The notes under the pieces: model-generated
The model's database searches: none
The model's input: only the letters and a program-made list of their open reading frames with translations
Told to the model about the DNA's origin: nothing
Shown: positions 49,399 to 59,741 of the stretch, piece after piece
Numbering within the stretch: the stretch's first letter is position 1
How the letters are laid out: the number at the start of each line of letters is the position of its first letter
NCBI GenBank assembly: GCA_004352715.1
Contig: SCFE01000004.1
Coordinates: 1,885,694-1,949,693, forward strand
Length of the DNA: 64,000 nucleotides
Source: Hofstenia miamia
Lineage: Eukaryota > Xenacoelomorpha > Acoela
Reading direction: 5' to 3'
Program-made: the position numbers and the translations under genes

Positions 49399-50398
49399 GC
49401 CTATGAGAAAAGCTAGGAAGCAAATGCAATCCCCTACATTGGCGATAATTATCAACTGCAAGCGAATTTTAGTCGCCATGGATGAAACTAGCAATATTAA
49501 GCGCCGCAGTAAAAAATTGTGCAGCAGAAAAAATTTGCACAAAGAACACATATGCAATAGGGTTCTGAGGCACTAGAATATTATTGATCGCAGTCCCACT
49601 TATCAGGATTGCCATTGATATTGATTTACATTGATATCAACATATTGATATCAAATCAATTGATTTGATTTGATATTGATTTTCAAATCGATTGATTTGA
49701 ATTGATTTGAGATGATTAAGAAATCTTGAAAATATATACTTCAAAGTTGTAAAATATACCCACTGCGTTAAATTTTCTTTATCTTACTGGCTTTGATTGC
49801 AATAATATTTGTGATCAAATTTTGCAGCAATCAAATCAAGTTGATCAAGTGATTGACTTTAAAATCAGTTAGATACAGTTTGGGAAAATATATTGGCAAT
49901 CAAATATGTAAATAGGCTGGGCCGAAATGTAAGGGCCATTTACTAGTGGATTCATTTAAAAGTGATAAATATTTTGAGTTCATAAGCATATTTTTTATAT
50001 TTAATAAGTGGAACTGTGTTTCGAATTCCAAAAAGTTGTTTGAAAAATATAAGTGTGTCAATTTTCAGATTTTCGCATTTACTTGAAGTCATATTAGATG
50101 GGCCAAATATGAGCTGTAGACTTGAATTTTTAGTGGGATGGTATATTGGACCGGGTTTGGTATGAAAACAAAACAAGAACCCATTTACACCTCTGATGCG
50201 AATACGAACAGAACCCCAGTCTATCAAATTAGAAATTTCATTAAATTTTTGTCAACGAACTTTAAATTTTGCACTAATAAACTTGACTATTGAATGTCCT
50301 TAAAGATCAATTAAATTAATTCAATTAAAATAAAAATTCTTTGATGAAATTATATTGAAATTTGAATATTCATGTTATAATAAGAATAATGGATTCAG

Positions 50399-50605
50399 GA
50401 AAATTATTTTGAAGATTATCCAATACATCTAGCCCAAGAGATTATGACAATGCTTCCACAAGTGAAGATAGAATGGTACAATCAACTCCTGAGGGTACTT
50501 GCATTAAGATCTTTCTCAGCCAAAATGTCAAATGAATTAGAAATTAAGAATAGTAATTTATACAAAGAAGTTTTTGAATACAGTGTAATTACTGAATTAT
50601 TATAA
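50399..50605 (+). CDS. Terminal coding exon of an unrecognised gene, inside a hAT-like element
   Basis: An acceptor-like ttcag at 50394-50398 precedes 68 sense codons and a TAA. The peptide starts ENYFEDYPIHLAQEIM, is predicted helical, and has normal composition for a cytosolic protein, unlike random AT-rich translation. Its first 28 codons are repeated at 30754-30836, where the frame continues upstream without interruption through 85 more codons. That pattern fits an exon-exon junction at GAATCAG/GAAAAT, so the 30.5-kb piece looks spliced or represents an uninterrupted form of the gene. AATAAA at 50786 could end the transcript. The exon lies within the hAT-like element at 49604-52248, so it is either part of that element's gene or captured host sequence. 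I do not recognise the family; it lacks the hAT dimerisation signature. Confidence 0.5.
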   Translation, partial: ENYFEDYPIHLAQEIMTMLPQVKIEWYNQLLRVLALRSFSAKMSNELEIKNSNLYKEVFEYSVITELL

Positions 50606-50785
50606 AATTATTATTTTCACTGTTGCAATGGAATGCCAGTGCTAGTATCCCTGAGTTTGTTAATGATTATTTCTGAGCAAGTTCATTATCCATTTGTATG
50701 TAGCACTGTGTGCGCTGTGTAGTGCAGTTGTGTCTGCAGTTAGTACATGTTTGGTGTTTGGAGTTTTGACAGTGCTTTGATAGCC

Positions 50786-50791
50786 AATAAA
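50786..50791 (+). promoter_or_regulatory. Polyadenylation signal candidate
   Basis: AATAAA 181 bp after the stop codon at 50605, in a locally less AT-rich stretch with GT-rich sequence before it. Fits as the 3' end of the transcript containing the exon at 50399. Confidence 0.4.
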
Positions 50792-52046
50792 ATAGTTTGT
50801 ATTTATATATGTAATTACGAAATCTTTTAAACAGAATTCTTGATTGTGCTATAAACAAGGTCCGATTGTACTTTAACCAAATATTTTACTATACTTTTAT
50901 TAAGATTATTAAATTTATTGAAAGATCTTTAAATTTTTTTTGTAAAGTAATTCTATACAAAATTAAAGATCTTTAATAAAAACTTTAAGATTCAATGACT
51001 GGGGTAAAAAGCGTGATTCGAGTACAACTGCTGTAATCTGGCCGGAGCATGATAGTTCTTAATTAATCTTTAATTAATTATTTAACAGTTGTCATTTTGT
51101 TAAATTTGCATATTTTCTAATTCGATAATAGCAATCATGGGATTCCTAGCGATTTAATATTCGGTAATTTACTATTTGATATGTATGTTAAATACTCAAA
51201 TATGGTGATAATAAGATGTTATACATGTACATGAAACTCCTCAAAGTTCATCATAACAAAACTAGAAAATAACTTTAAATTGAAATTGCATTGCTTCTCA
51301 AAAACTTTGAGTCAATGCTGCTAAGATGCAATGCTAATTAGGAAAATCTAAAAATTATCCCTGTAGTAATACTAGGGCACCATGGGGATTTTTTTAGAAG
51401 GTGCAAAGCCAATAAATCTAAATATTCTATTTACGTTTTACTGCCTAAATTATCCTCACACTAAACAAGATTTGACGTATTTCACCTGAACAGTTTAAAA
51501 TTCATTACTGCTTTTTAGAAGTATTTCGTTAGTTACCTCACTGTTTTTTAGGTTAGTAATAAATTTGTCAATTACCTTCTTTGGATGAACACTTGCTGTG
51601 TAGATTTTTTAAAAAATGGTTAAAGTAACTTTAGTAACATCCAAAAGTAGTCAAAGTGCAATATTTGACAATTTCTTGTTATACGAGTCTAATGATTTTT
51701 ATTAGGCTTAAGTATTTCAATGTGACTCGGAACATTAATTTCTAACTTGAGTTTGTTACAATGACATTGACATCTACTATATTTAGGCATTCAATCTTGT
51801 CCCTGACCTACAATTCTTGGAAAATTTTGACTAGGCAGATTTTAATGACTAGTGTGTCACTTGCATGTGATATTTTGTCATTCTTCTTTTTCACAAAAAT
51901 CCGTTTGCAGGTGTTAATAAAATGTTTTTGATGATTTCTATGGGCGTTGCTAGGAAAGCAGTTTTTATCAAAATTTTTAAAATTTAAAAAAATATTTTGT
52001 GAAATTTTTCTACTCAGCTCTATTTTCTAAACATAAAATTTTTTAA

Positions 52047-52086
<40 letters not shown>

Positions 52087-52256
52087 ATATATGGACTACA
52101 TAAAATAGTGAATTTCCTTTAAATATCTAAGGAACTATATTATAGCTAAACAGTGCAGCACTGTTGATGGTGATATCAAAGAAATTTCTGTTGATTGATA
52201 TAAAGAAGTAAGAGTCCGTTGATTTGATTTGATTTGATATCAACCCTGCCACTTAT

Positions 52257-53880
52257 GCCCATTGTTTCGGATAAAATTAGCAAACAATTTTAAGTAATAT
52301 TATGAAATTCGTGCTCCAGTTTGTTCAGTTACGATCTCAGTCCCTCTGAAATAGTCCCAAGTCTCAATTTAATGGGCAAACCAAAATCGATTTCAAATAT
52401 CTATAAATTAAATTTACGTAAAAATGAAACAAAAAAGTGTCCTTTTAAGTAACAAGACGTGAAGAATATTTTTGTCCAAATTTGCTCAGCTCTACAGTAT
52501 GAAAACGGCTCCCTCCACTTAAACACAAAATATTCTTTTAACTCTGCTTAGATACCTGCTAGTAACTGCTTTTACATTGTAAACATGTTGAATGCAGTAC
52601 TTCATATCAAACTAAAGCAGATATAAATTTCTTATGTTGTATTCCAAAAAGATTTTAAAATTTAGTCAATTATTAGTTCTTTGAAAATAATGCAACCATC
52701 AGCAAAAAAAATAACAATTACAAGTTTCTCTTTATGTGAAGCCTCACGAGGTTCATCAAAAACTCATTTGGACAGCCTCGCACTTTGTTGATGATGAAGT
52801 AAGTTTGATCAGATAATTGCGACCATTACAGCAACCATTTCGTTCCTGTATAGAGAAATGAGTATAAATTGCATAGTGCACTGAATACAAACAAACATTA
52901 AAAATAGGAGAAAACTCTGAAAGCAACTCACAATTTTATTTTTTTAAATGAGCAGTAAGAGAGCCACGCAAAAAAACAGGGATGCAACTGCATGGAATTC
53001 GCAGATATAAATGATTAGAATTATTTAATTTGAACGTGACATCTCTTCTGAAAAAAATTGCAAAATTAAAGCAAAATAAAATTTGCGTCTGCCCATGCTC
53101 TCTCTCCAAATTTAAAAAAGAAATAAGTAAGAAACATAAATCCTTCTAATGATGTCTATTAAACAAATGCAAACACAGTATACAATTCATTAATTGTCAT
53201 TCTCAATCATATGTGAAAAATGTTATTATAATTTATGGGGAACACAGTTATAAACTGCCAATATATACTAAAAAATAAGAGACGACACTGACACAATTTT
53301 TACAGATTTGCCGTTGGCCAAGATTCATGAAAAAAGACCTAATCAGGGTTCTTAATTTGAGTACTGTATTTTTATATTATATTTTGAACAAATTTAATTT
53401 CTCAACAAATGAAATCCAACACTCACATCGTAATATAATCTTAAGAAGGGCCTGGGTACCCAATTTAATTTAACAAGATGGGCCTCTCCCTCAACACCCC
53501 TCAAGTACACTCCTGGACCTAATGTTTTACTGCATCATAATTGCATGTGTATTACATAGTTGAGGATAGGTATATTGATTACAATTTTAACTTTGCCTTT
53601 AAATCTTGAATAAATCTGAATATCACAGGTTAGCTATATATTTGGAAGTTGTAGTGAGAAAAAACCTTACTAAAGCTCTATCAAAAAGATTTGTATAATA
53701 GGTTATCTATTTATTTGGACTAATTACAATTGGTAAAAGTTTTCCTTAATGAAGACCCAATTTGAGATCCAGAATTGTTCATAGAATTGAGACCAGTTTC
53801 ATCCAATGCAAGCACTCCGGATATTTGTTAGTATGATGTCATTATTCAATTGCTACTGTTTGATATGTAATTCACCTTTG
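52257..53880. other. Region upstream of the knottin-like gene, nothing recognised
   Basis: No coding likeness or terminal repeats seen. It would hold any upstream exon or promoter of the gene at 53949. Confidence 0.5.
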
Positions 53881-53907
53881 ATACGGAAGTATACGCCTTA
53901 TTAATCG

Positions 53908-53914
53908 CTATATA
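53908..53914 (+). promoter_or_regulatory. Possible TATA box of the knottin-like gene
   Basis: CTATATAA lies 35-41 bp before the ATG. A TATA box at this distance would put the transcription start about 10 bp before the start codon, which is very short but possible. In such AT-rich DNA similar strings are common by chance, so this is tentative. An upstream noncoding exon is the alternative. Confidence 0.3.
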
Positions 53915-53948
53915 ACTGCTCTTGGATTGCTGCCTCATTATTGTAACA

Positions 53949-54725
53949 ATGTTTCTCCGCTACATCATTTTCATCGCATTCATTCTACGAGGATGCTCAT
54001 CCGAAGAATGCAAAACTGTTTTCCAATCATGTGAATATGGAGACAACTGCTGTAGTCTTGATAATATTTATAATCAATACTTCTGCAGAGATATGTATGG
54101 CAAAAAACAGTGCGTTTCCAATTGCAGGTTAGATGGTGAATCTTGTCGATATTCCTACGATTGTTGTGGTTTAGGCCGCTGTAATGAAAATAAGACTTGC
54201 AATGGTAATGGCCAGTGCAAGGATATTGGTGGTGAGTGTAGCAGATTTTACGACTGTTGTAGCAAATTCTGTTCTGAAGATGGACTATGTGCGGAGGTGC
54301 CAAAGGCTTGTAAAGATTTCGGCGCCAATTGTTCTAGCTCAGATGAATGCTGCACAAATTATTGCAGTTTTGAAGGAACCTGTGATGAAGAACCAATTTG
54401 TAAAGGGAACGGAGCTGATTGCTTCTATGATGAAGCATGCTGTTCCAACCATTGTAGCTTATCCACATTTACGTGTGGTGAGGAAAATCAATGCTCCAAA
54501 AACTATGATTTTTGCATGAGAGGAAGTGACTGCTGCAGTGGTTTCTGCACGAAGTACTACTTTTGTGATGAAAACACCCCATGTGGAGGAATTGGGAAAT
54601 TTTGCTTTGATGATACCACGTGTTGTGAAGGAACATTTTGCCACCAATCCCAGTGTGCAGCGCCTCCTCCATCTCCACCACATCCACGACGACATCATGG
54701 TAAGCACCGCCGTAAACATCATTAA
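53949..54725 (+). CDS. Secreted seven-module knottin-like (ICK) cysteine-rich protein
   Basis: 258 residues, no intron in the window. Residues 1-16 are a hydrophobic signal sequence. Then follow seven back-to-back six-cysteine modules, with first and last cysteines at 21-55, 59-84, 90-114, 121-145, 151-176, 182-206 and 212-236. Spacing is C-x6-C-x5-CC-x3/4-C-x4/6-C in modules 2-7; module 1 is longer (x10 and x8). This is the classic inhibitor-cystine-knot spacing, so each module should fold into a disulfide knot in the secretory pathway. Modules 3-7 are acidic, with Gly at position 3 or 4 of the first loop in several. Residues 237-258 form a tail of Pro, then mixed His, Arg and Lys (6 His, 4 Arg, 2 Lys). 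An open frame begins at a TTG at 53922, but the first ATG at 53949 gives the better start and signal peptide. Function is unknown: knottins include protease inhibitors, antimicrobial and venom peptides, but arrays this long are not typical of venom peptides. Identical inverted copy at 63164-63940. Confidence 0.85.
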   Translation: MFLRYIIFIAFILRGCSSEECKTVFQSCEYGDNCCSLDNIYNQYFCRDMYGKKQCVSNCRLDGESCRYSYDCCGLGRCNENKTCNGNGQCKDIGGECSRFYDCCSKFCSEDGLCAEVPKACKDFGANCSSSDECCTNYCSFEGTCDEEPICKGNGADCFYDEACCSNHCSLSTFTCGEENQCSKNYDFCMRGSDCCSGFCTKYYFCDENTPCGGIGKFCFDDTTCCEGTFCHQSQCAAPPPSPPHPRRHHGKHRRKHH

Positions 54726-54927
54726 AGCCCAATTGTGTTACTAGACTACTCTTGCACATGTTGATGTATCATTTACTAGATGCAAAATTTGTAACACTCT
54801 TTTGTATAATCCATTATGTGATTGAAAAAAAAATTTTATTGCTAAGTGACTATTACATATTATAACATTCTGCAAACTGCTGGAACTATTTAACTTCTTC
54901 AAAACATTATTAATTTTCCTTCAAAAA

Positions 54928-54980
<53 letters not shown>
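54928..54980. repeat. (TTA)n microsatellite 3' of the knottin-like gene
   Basis: About 17 repeats, between the gene and the decayed duplicate of its tail. Mirrored at 62909-62961. Confidence 0.95.
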
Positions 54981-55029
54981 GCAATTCATTTGCATGTTCC
55001 CAACAATTGATAGAGCATGTTGTGAAAGA

Positions 55030-55092
55030 ATCGTGAGTATGGACATAAAAATCATTAACATCAAATTTTGTTTTTAGATCACTCTTGCACAT
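55030..55092 (+). repeat. Decayed duplicate of the 3' end of the knottin-like gene
   Basis: About 65 bp here align, at roughly two thirds identity, with 54697-54762, which covers the last codons, stop and start of the 3' UTR of the knottin-like gene. Both end in CTCTTGCACATG. A (TTA)n array at 54928-54980 lies between them. No cysteine module is recognisable upstream of this piece, so it is a tail fragment, not a second gene. Mirrored at 62797-62859. Confidence 0.5.
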
Positions 55093-56405
55093 GTGCTATT
55101 TTATAATTATTCCATAATTTGGAATTAAAGTTTTTAAAGCATGCAGATTATTTGGTTTTCAAAAACCTTTTATACAAGTTGACAATATAAAATTGATTTG
55201 AGACATTATTTATTCAAGTGTGAAAACAAAATTTGGATTTTCATACTTGTAGCCTAATCCATTTGCATGATCTTAAATCATTGTAATATAATTTGCCAGC
55301 AGTGATAAAAAATGTAATATTTTGTTTTGAATGACTTTTCTCTAAAATGGAAAATAATTTGGATGGTCGTATACAATTGTAAACATAAACCATTTGCTTT
55401 TTTATAGAGCTCATTTAACCATATAGCGGATTTTCCTGAAAATTAGTAGTTGACTGTTATCCGGAGTCAAAATATCAGAACCTATTACCCTCAGTGTCCT
55501 CCTTTGCAAGACCCATTTGCTATTTGGTTTAAATGTCATGGCAAACATCTAATATCACCCAAAACAACATTAAGAAATTATAAAAATGCTTTGCTCTAGG
55601 TTCAAGTTTCAAATTGGAATGACGAAAGTTATAATCTAAGCATAATAGGTAAAAGACCCAAATTCTTTTACAATAACTAAATAACAAATTTTTAAAATAC
55701 AATTAATGAAAGCGGAAAACGTTATTCACAAGATGGCGTTAAACAGTTAACAGCTTGAGGTAAAAAGCAAATTTGCATTTAGTTTTCATAGGCAATTTAT
55801 AGAATCTGATTGCACTAACCAACTAACGCCCATTTGATTTTATATTAAGCCTTTTAAAAATATGCCTAATTTCATAATAGCTTTTGTTAGCCCTAAGCCT
55901 TCATAAATCCTAAAGTACATGCTGAAATTTAAATTATAAAATGTGAAATTCTACATCTAATGATAATTATACACCTAAATAACTTTTATATAAATCATCA
56001 TTTCAATTTAAGGATGTACCTTCTTCTCTAAAATTAAAAGAATAAGTGCAGTAGGATCTTTATCATTTTGTTCAAATATCAAAATATAATTGCACAAATA
56101 ACGATTTTTGTTTTATTATTTATATAAATATAACTTATGTATCTTCAATTTATGGCTAATAACTATTTATTTTCTATAGTATATTAGTAATGAAAAATGG
56201 CGTCAAGCCCTTTCAAAATCAGGGGGCTAGAGACTTAAAAAAAATTTTTATGTGAGAGTGTTTAAAGAATTACACATCATTAACCTTATACAACTTGTGA
56301 ATTTTTTATATGTTTTATGTTTCTGGAAAAAAACATTAAGCGCTCCAAACTCATGAAAGCAACACAGGTCACAGGATAGGAAGTGTCTCCTCTTTCATGT
56401 ACATT
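55093..56405. other. P2 left arm, no gene recognised
   Basis: AT-rich filler between the knottin-like gene and the possible exon at 56406. 56541-58125 is likewise without recognisable genes. Mirrored in the right arm. Confidence 0.5.
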
Positions 56406-56531
56406 TTAAAGCAATGTTCCATCAAGTCCAAGTAGGGCATGCTTTTGTACGAATTCTCCAATCCAGGTGCCAACAGTGCCGAAAGTCAACCATTTGAGGT
56501 TAGTTGCTGCTCCCATGTACCTCATAACTAT
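56406..56531 (-). CDS. Possible terminal coding exon, unknown protein
   Basis: On the minus strand an acceptor (aattttcag) at 56532-56540 is followed by 41 codons and TAA. The peptide runs IVMRYMGAATNLKWLTFG, then TVGTWIGEFVQKHALLGLDG and TLL. It has a glycine-rich amphipathic or membrane-like segment and looks far more protein-like than its surroundings, which are low in complexity. No upstream exon was found in the 1.9 kb up to the gap at 58445. Family not recognised. Mirrored at 61358-61483. Confidence 0.4.
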   Translation of the reverse strand: MVMRYMGAATNLKWLTFGTVGTWIGEFVQKHALLGLDGTLL

Positions 56532-58137
56532 CTGAAAATTACGCATAGATATAAATTTAAATGTTTTTAAAAAATCTAAATTTTCAATGAAAAAAAAATC
56601 CTTTTTTGTACACAGCAATGCACTTTGATAGGAATCTTCAACAAAATTTCGCACACGTATTTTAATAGATATATGCATAAAACTCCTAATAATATAAAAC
56701 AAATTATTGTTTAAATATTATCACTCTTAACCTTATAAACGTCCTTTTCATTTACATTTTAAAACTAGGCTTGATCACAGCCCCATTACGGCGTGCCTTT
56801 GCTTGATCTCTAATCCAGATTCTTTTGACGTGGCTACTGCTGACTTTGTACAGGGGCGTTATAATGGAACTTTAATTAAGGGAGTATTTTGAATGAATTT
56901 TTTAATGAATGATTAATGTTTTCAAGTTCATCAGGTACTGCAATGCAATGTTGTACTAATTTTTACCAGTTTAGGGATGAAATTTGAAAATTTCCCAATA
57001 GGCTTGGAGAAGAGTGTTTGAAAATGAGGAAAACGGTTTGTCCTTTTAAAAAAATAATCACGAAGTGACTCTCTTGAAGTGTTTTGAATTCTTGGACGAG
57101 TAAAAATTATTCAATCGCTAACATTTCTTTTTAATCTAACACAACTTGCATACTTTACATGTTTTTTTAAAAACATTTCAGTGTTCAACCTAACAGAGAT
57201 TTCTTCTATTAAATTCGCAGGACGGTATAATGTATTGACAAGGCCAAAACAAAAAATAAATATTTGTAAATAATTAAATTGAATAAAGATTTTTCTCAAT
57301 CTCATTAATAAAATTCTGCAACAGTTGCCACGAGTTAAGATATTCCAAATTCATTTAAATTAAAAATTCGTTCTTGTTAAAATATAAAAGGTCAACTTTG
57401 GTTAACAATGCATCCATGTACATAGGCACTTTTTAAGGAAAAAAGAATTGCTAGTTGCCAACTTAAAGTATCAAAGTTTGTAATACATTTACTTGATTTG
57501 ATAATGACAAAAGTCTTATTTTGCAAATTTTATGCTACTTACACATTTAAATTATGAGAAAAAAAAATTGAAATTCATTGGACTTTTCTGGCTAAAATTT
57601 CAGTTTGCAGCCAATAGCTTTTACTTTGTTATAGAAAGAATAATTGAAGCATCATATTTACTGTAAGCAATGATATATGAAATTCCACCAAATTATTGCT
57701 TTGAAATCTCATTTGTCTATTACTAACATAATAATCTGGATTTTTTTGAAAAGTACAGTAATTTAATAATAATTGTGTAACAATTACTTTTACAATGCAC
57801 TAAAAGTACAACAAAATTTAAAAACACTTAATAACATCATATGCAAAAATGTTGGCTTCCAAAAAACAAGAGGGCTTACGCCAATTTTCATGAAAATATG
57901 CAACAAAAATATTGGTATTCAGATTCAAAAAAGAACTAAAAACTTGAAAAAATTTGTAGTACACAAAAGAAAATGATAAAGTGAAATTTATAGTATATAT
58001 ACGACAAAGAAAAACAGTCTATAAAACTATACTATAATAAAAATTCATCGTTAGATTTACAACACATATGAAAATATGATACATTTTTGTCTAAGTGGTC
58101 ATTAGTTTTTTAACCCTTTTAAAAAGAGGGAGGGGGC

Positions 58138-58138
<1 letters not shown>

Positions 58139-58180
<42 letters not shown>
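58139..58180. repeat. (TAA)n before the 5S-like head
   Basis: 14 repeats, mirrored at 59709-59750 with two substitutions. Confidence 0.95.
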
Positions 58181-58181
<1 letters not shown>

Positions 58182-58267
58182 TGGGCAGGTAGCCCAGTTG
58201 GTAGAGACGCAGGTTGGTAAGCTGAGGTTAAGCAACTGTGATCGTGGTTAGCAAACTGGATGACTTA
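58181..58267 (+). repeat. Retroelement head with 5S-rRNA-like and tRNA-like Pol III boxes
   Basis: 58224-58267 follows the 5S rRNA pattern: GAGGTTAAGCAACTG, then GTGGTTAG and CTGGATG, parallel to GAAGTTAAGC...CTGGTTAGTA..TTGGATG in animal 5S genes. Just upstream, TAGCCCAGTTGG at 58190-58201 is a perfect tRNA box A consensus. Such heads start SINEs and some LINE 5' ends. Directly preceded by (TAA)n. Mirrored at 59622-59708. Confidence 0.6.
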
Positions 58268-58409
58268 GCTCACAGGGTAGGAAGCACTCTAAAGCCTTGG
58301 TTGGCAACTTCCTAGGACAAGGGCAGTCCAAAATGAAAGCTCATGGGGCAGGAAGGTCTCTTAAGCCTTGGTTGGCAACTTCCTAGGAGAATGTGAGTCC
58401 AAAATCAAA
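58268..58409 (+). repeat. 71-bp tandem pair in the retroelement body
   Basis: 58268-58338 and 58339-58409 are two copies of a 71-bp unit, sharing CCTTGGTTGGCAACTTCCTA and AGTCCAAAAT, about 85% alike. Mirrored at 59480-59621. Confidence 0.85.
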
Positions 58410-58444
58410 CACAAAAAATAACACTGATGAAAAGTCATGATAGA

Positions 58445-59444
58445 NNNNNNNNNNNNNNNNNNNNNNNNNNNNNNNNNNNNNNNNNNNNNNNNNNNNNNNN
58501 NNNNNNNNNNNNNNNNNNNNNNNNNNNNNNNNNNNNNNNNNNNNNNNNNNNNNNNNNNNNNNNNNNNNNNNNNNNNNNNNNNNNNNNNNNNNNNNNNNNN
58601 NNNNNNNNNNNNNNNNNNNNNNNNNNNNNNNNNNNNNNNNNNNNNNNNNNNNNNNNNNNNNNNNNNNNNNNNNNNNNNNNNNNNNNNNNNNNNNNNNNNN
58701 NNNNNNNNNNNNNNNNNNNNNNNNNNNNNNNNNNNNNNNNNNNNNNNNNNNNNNNNNNNNNNNNNNNNNNNNNNNNNNNNNNNNNNNNNNNNNNNNNNNN
58801 NNNNNNNNNNNNNNNNNNNNNNNNNNNNNNNNNNNNNNNNNNNNNNNNNNNNNNNNNNNNNNNNNNNNNNNNNNNNNNNNNNNNNNNNNNNNNNNNNNNN
58901 NNNNNNNNNNNNNNNNNNNNNNNNNNNNNNNNNNNNNNNNNNNNNNNNNNNNNNNNNNNNNNNNNNNNNNNNNNNNNNNNNNNNNNNNNNNNNNNNNNNN
59001 NNNNNNNNNNNNNNNNNNNNNNNNNNNNNNNNNNNNNNNNNNNNNNNNNNNNNNNNNNNNNNNNNNNNNNNNNNNNNNNNNNNNNNNNNNNNNNNNNNNN
59101 NNNNNNNNNNNNNNNNNNNNNNNNNNNNNNNNNNNNNNNNNNNNNNNNNNNNNNNNNNNNNNNNNNNNNNNNNNNNNNNNNNNNNNNNNNNNNNNNNNNN
59201 NNNNNNNNNNNNNNNNNNNNNNNNNNNNNNNNNNNNNNNNNNNNNNNNNNNNNNNNNNNNNNNNNNNNNNNNNNNNNNNNNNNNNNNNNNNNNNNNNNNN
59301 NNNNNNNNNNNNNNNNNNNNNNNNNNNNNNNNNNNNNNNNNNNNNNNNNNNNNNNNNNNNNNNNNNNNNNNNNNNNNNNNNNNNNNNNNNNNNNNNNNNN
59401 NNNNNNNNNNNNNNNNNNNNNNNNNNNNNNNNNNNNNNNNNNNN
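58445..59444. other. Assembly gap, 1000 N, centre of P2
   Basis: Fixed-size gap flanked by exactly mirrored contig ends. Confidence 1.
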
Positions 59445-59479
59445 TCTATCATGACTTTTCATCAGTGTTATTTTTTGTG

Positions 59480-59621
59480 TTTGATTTTGGACTCACATTC
59501 TCCTAGGAAGTTGCCAACCAAGGCTTAAGAGACCTTCCTGCCCCATGAGCTTTCATTTTGGACTGCCCTTGTCCTAGGAAGTTGCCAACCAAGGCTTTAG
59601 AGTGCTTCCTACCCTGTGAGC
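59480..59621 (-). repeat. 71-bp tandem pair, mirrored copy
   Basis: Inverted copy of 58268-58409. Confidence 0.85.
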
Positions 59622-59707
59622 TAAGTCATCCAGTTTGCTAACCACGATCACAGTTGCTTAACCTCAGCTTACCAACCTGCGTCTCTACCAACTGGGCTAC
59701 CTGCCCA

Positions 59708-59708
<1 letters not shown>
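59622..59708 (-). repeat. Retroelement head with 5S-rRNA-like boxes, mirrored copy
   Basis: Inverted identical copy of 58181-58267 in P2 arm 2. Confidence 0.6.

Positions 59709-59741
<33 letters not shown>

Larger units (their letters stand above)
49604..52248. mobile_element. hAT-like element, 2.6 kb, carrying a coding exon
   Basis: Flanked by a perfect 8-bp target duplication CCACTTAT (49596-49603 and 52249-52256). Termini are CAGGATTGCCATTGATAT and, inverted, CAGGGTTGATATCAAA. Both ends hold many TTGAT/ATCAA subterminal repeats (49612-49714 and about 52170-52245), as is common for transposase-binding regions of hAT elements. Inside, on the plus strand, are the exon at 50399-50605 and a polyadenylation signal. 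No hAT transposase is recognisable, so the element is probably nonautonomous. An (AT)n tract lies at 52049-52091. Confidence 0.7.
53889..58444 (+). repeat. Inverted repeat P2, left arm
   Basis: Reverse complement of 59445-64000; paired coordinates sum to 117889 throughout. Only two differences noticed, both in the (TAA)n tract (58141 and 58149). The arm may begin further left than the window can show, because its partner runs off the right edge. Confidence 0.95.

Noticed and set aside
49604-49720. TTGAT-rich tract considered as a satellite or origin
   Set aside because: It coincides with one end of an element with perfect 8-bp duplication and is matched by a similar tract at the other end, so subterminal transposon repeats explain it better.
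53922-53948. Upstream in-frame extension of the knottin-like gene beginning at TTG
   Set aside because: TTG is not a normal animal start. The ATG at 53949 gives a clean signal peptide, and an in-frame stop lies just upstream at 53913.
54184-54519. Other-frame ORFs inside the knottin-like gene (also on the opposite strand)
   Set aside because: Shadows of a cysteine-rich coding sequence with no likeness to proteins; the main frame has signal peptide and regular cysteine spacing.
58181-58267. A functional tRNA or 5S rRNA gene
   Set aside because: Only promoter-like parts are present; no cloverleaf with acceptor stem, and the 5S likeness covers under half the gene.
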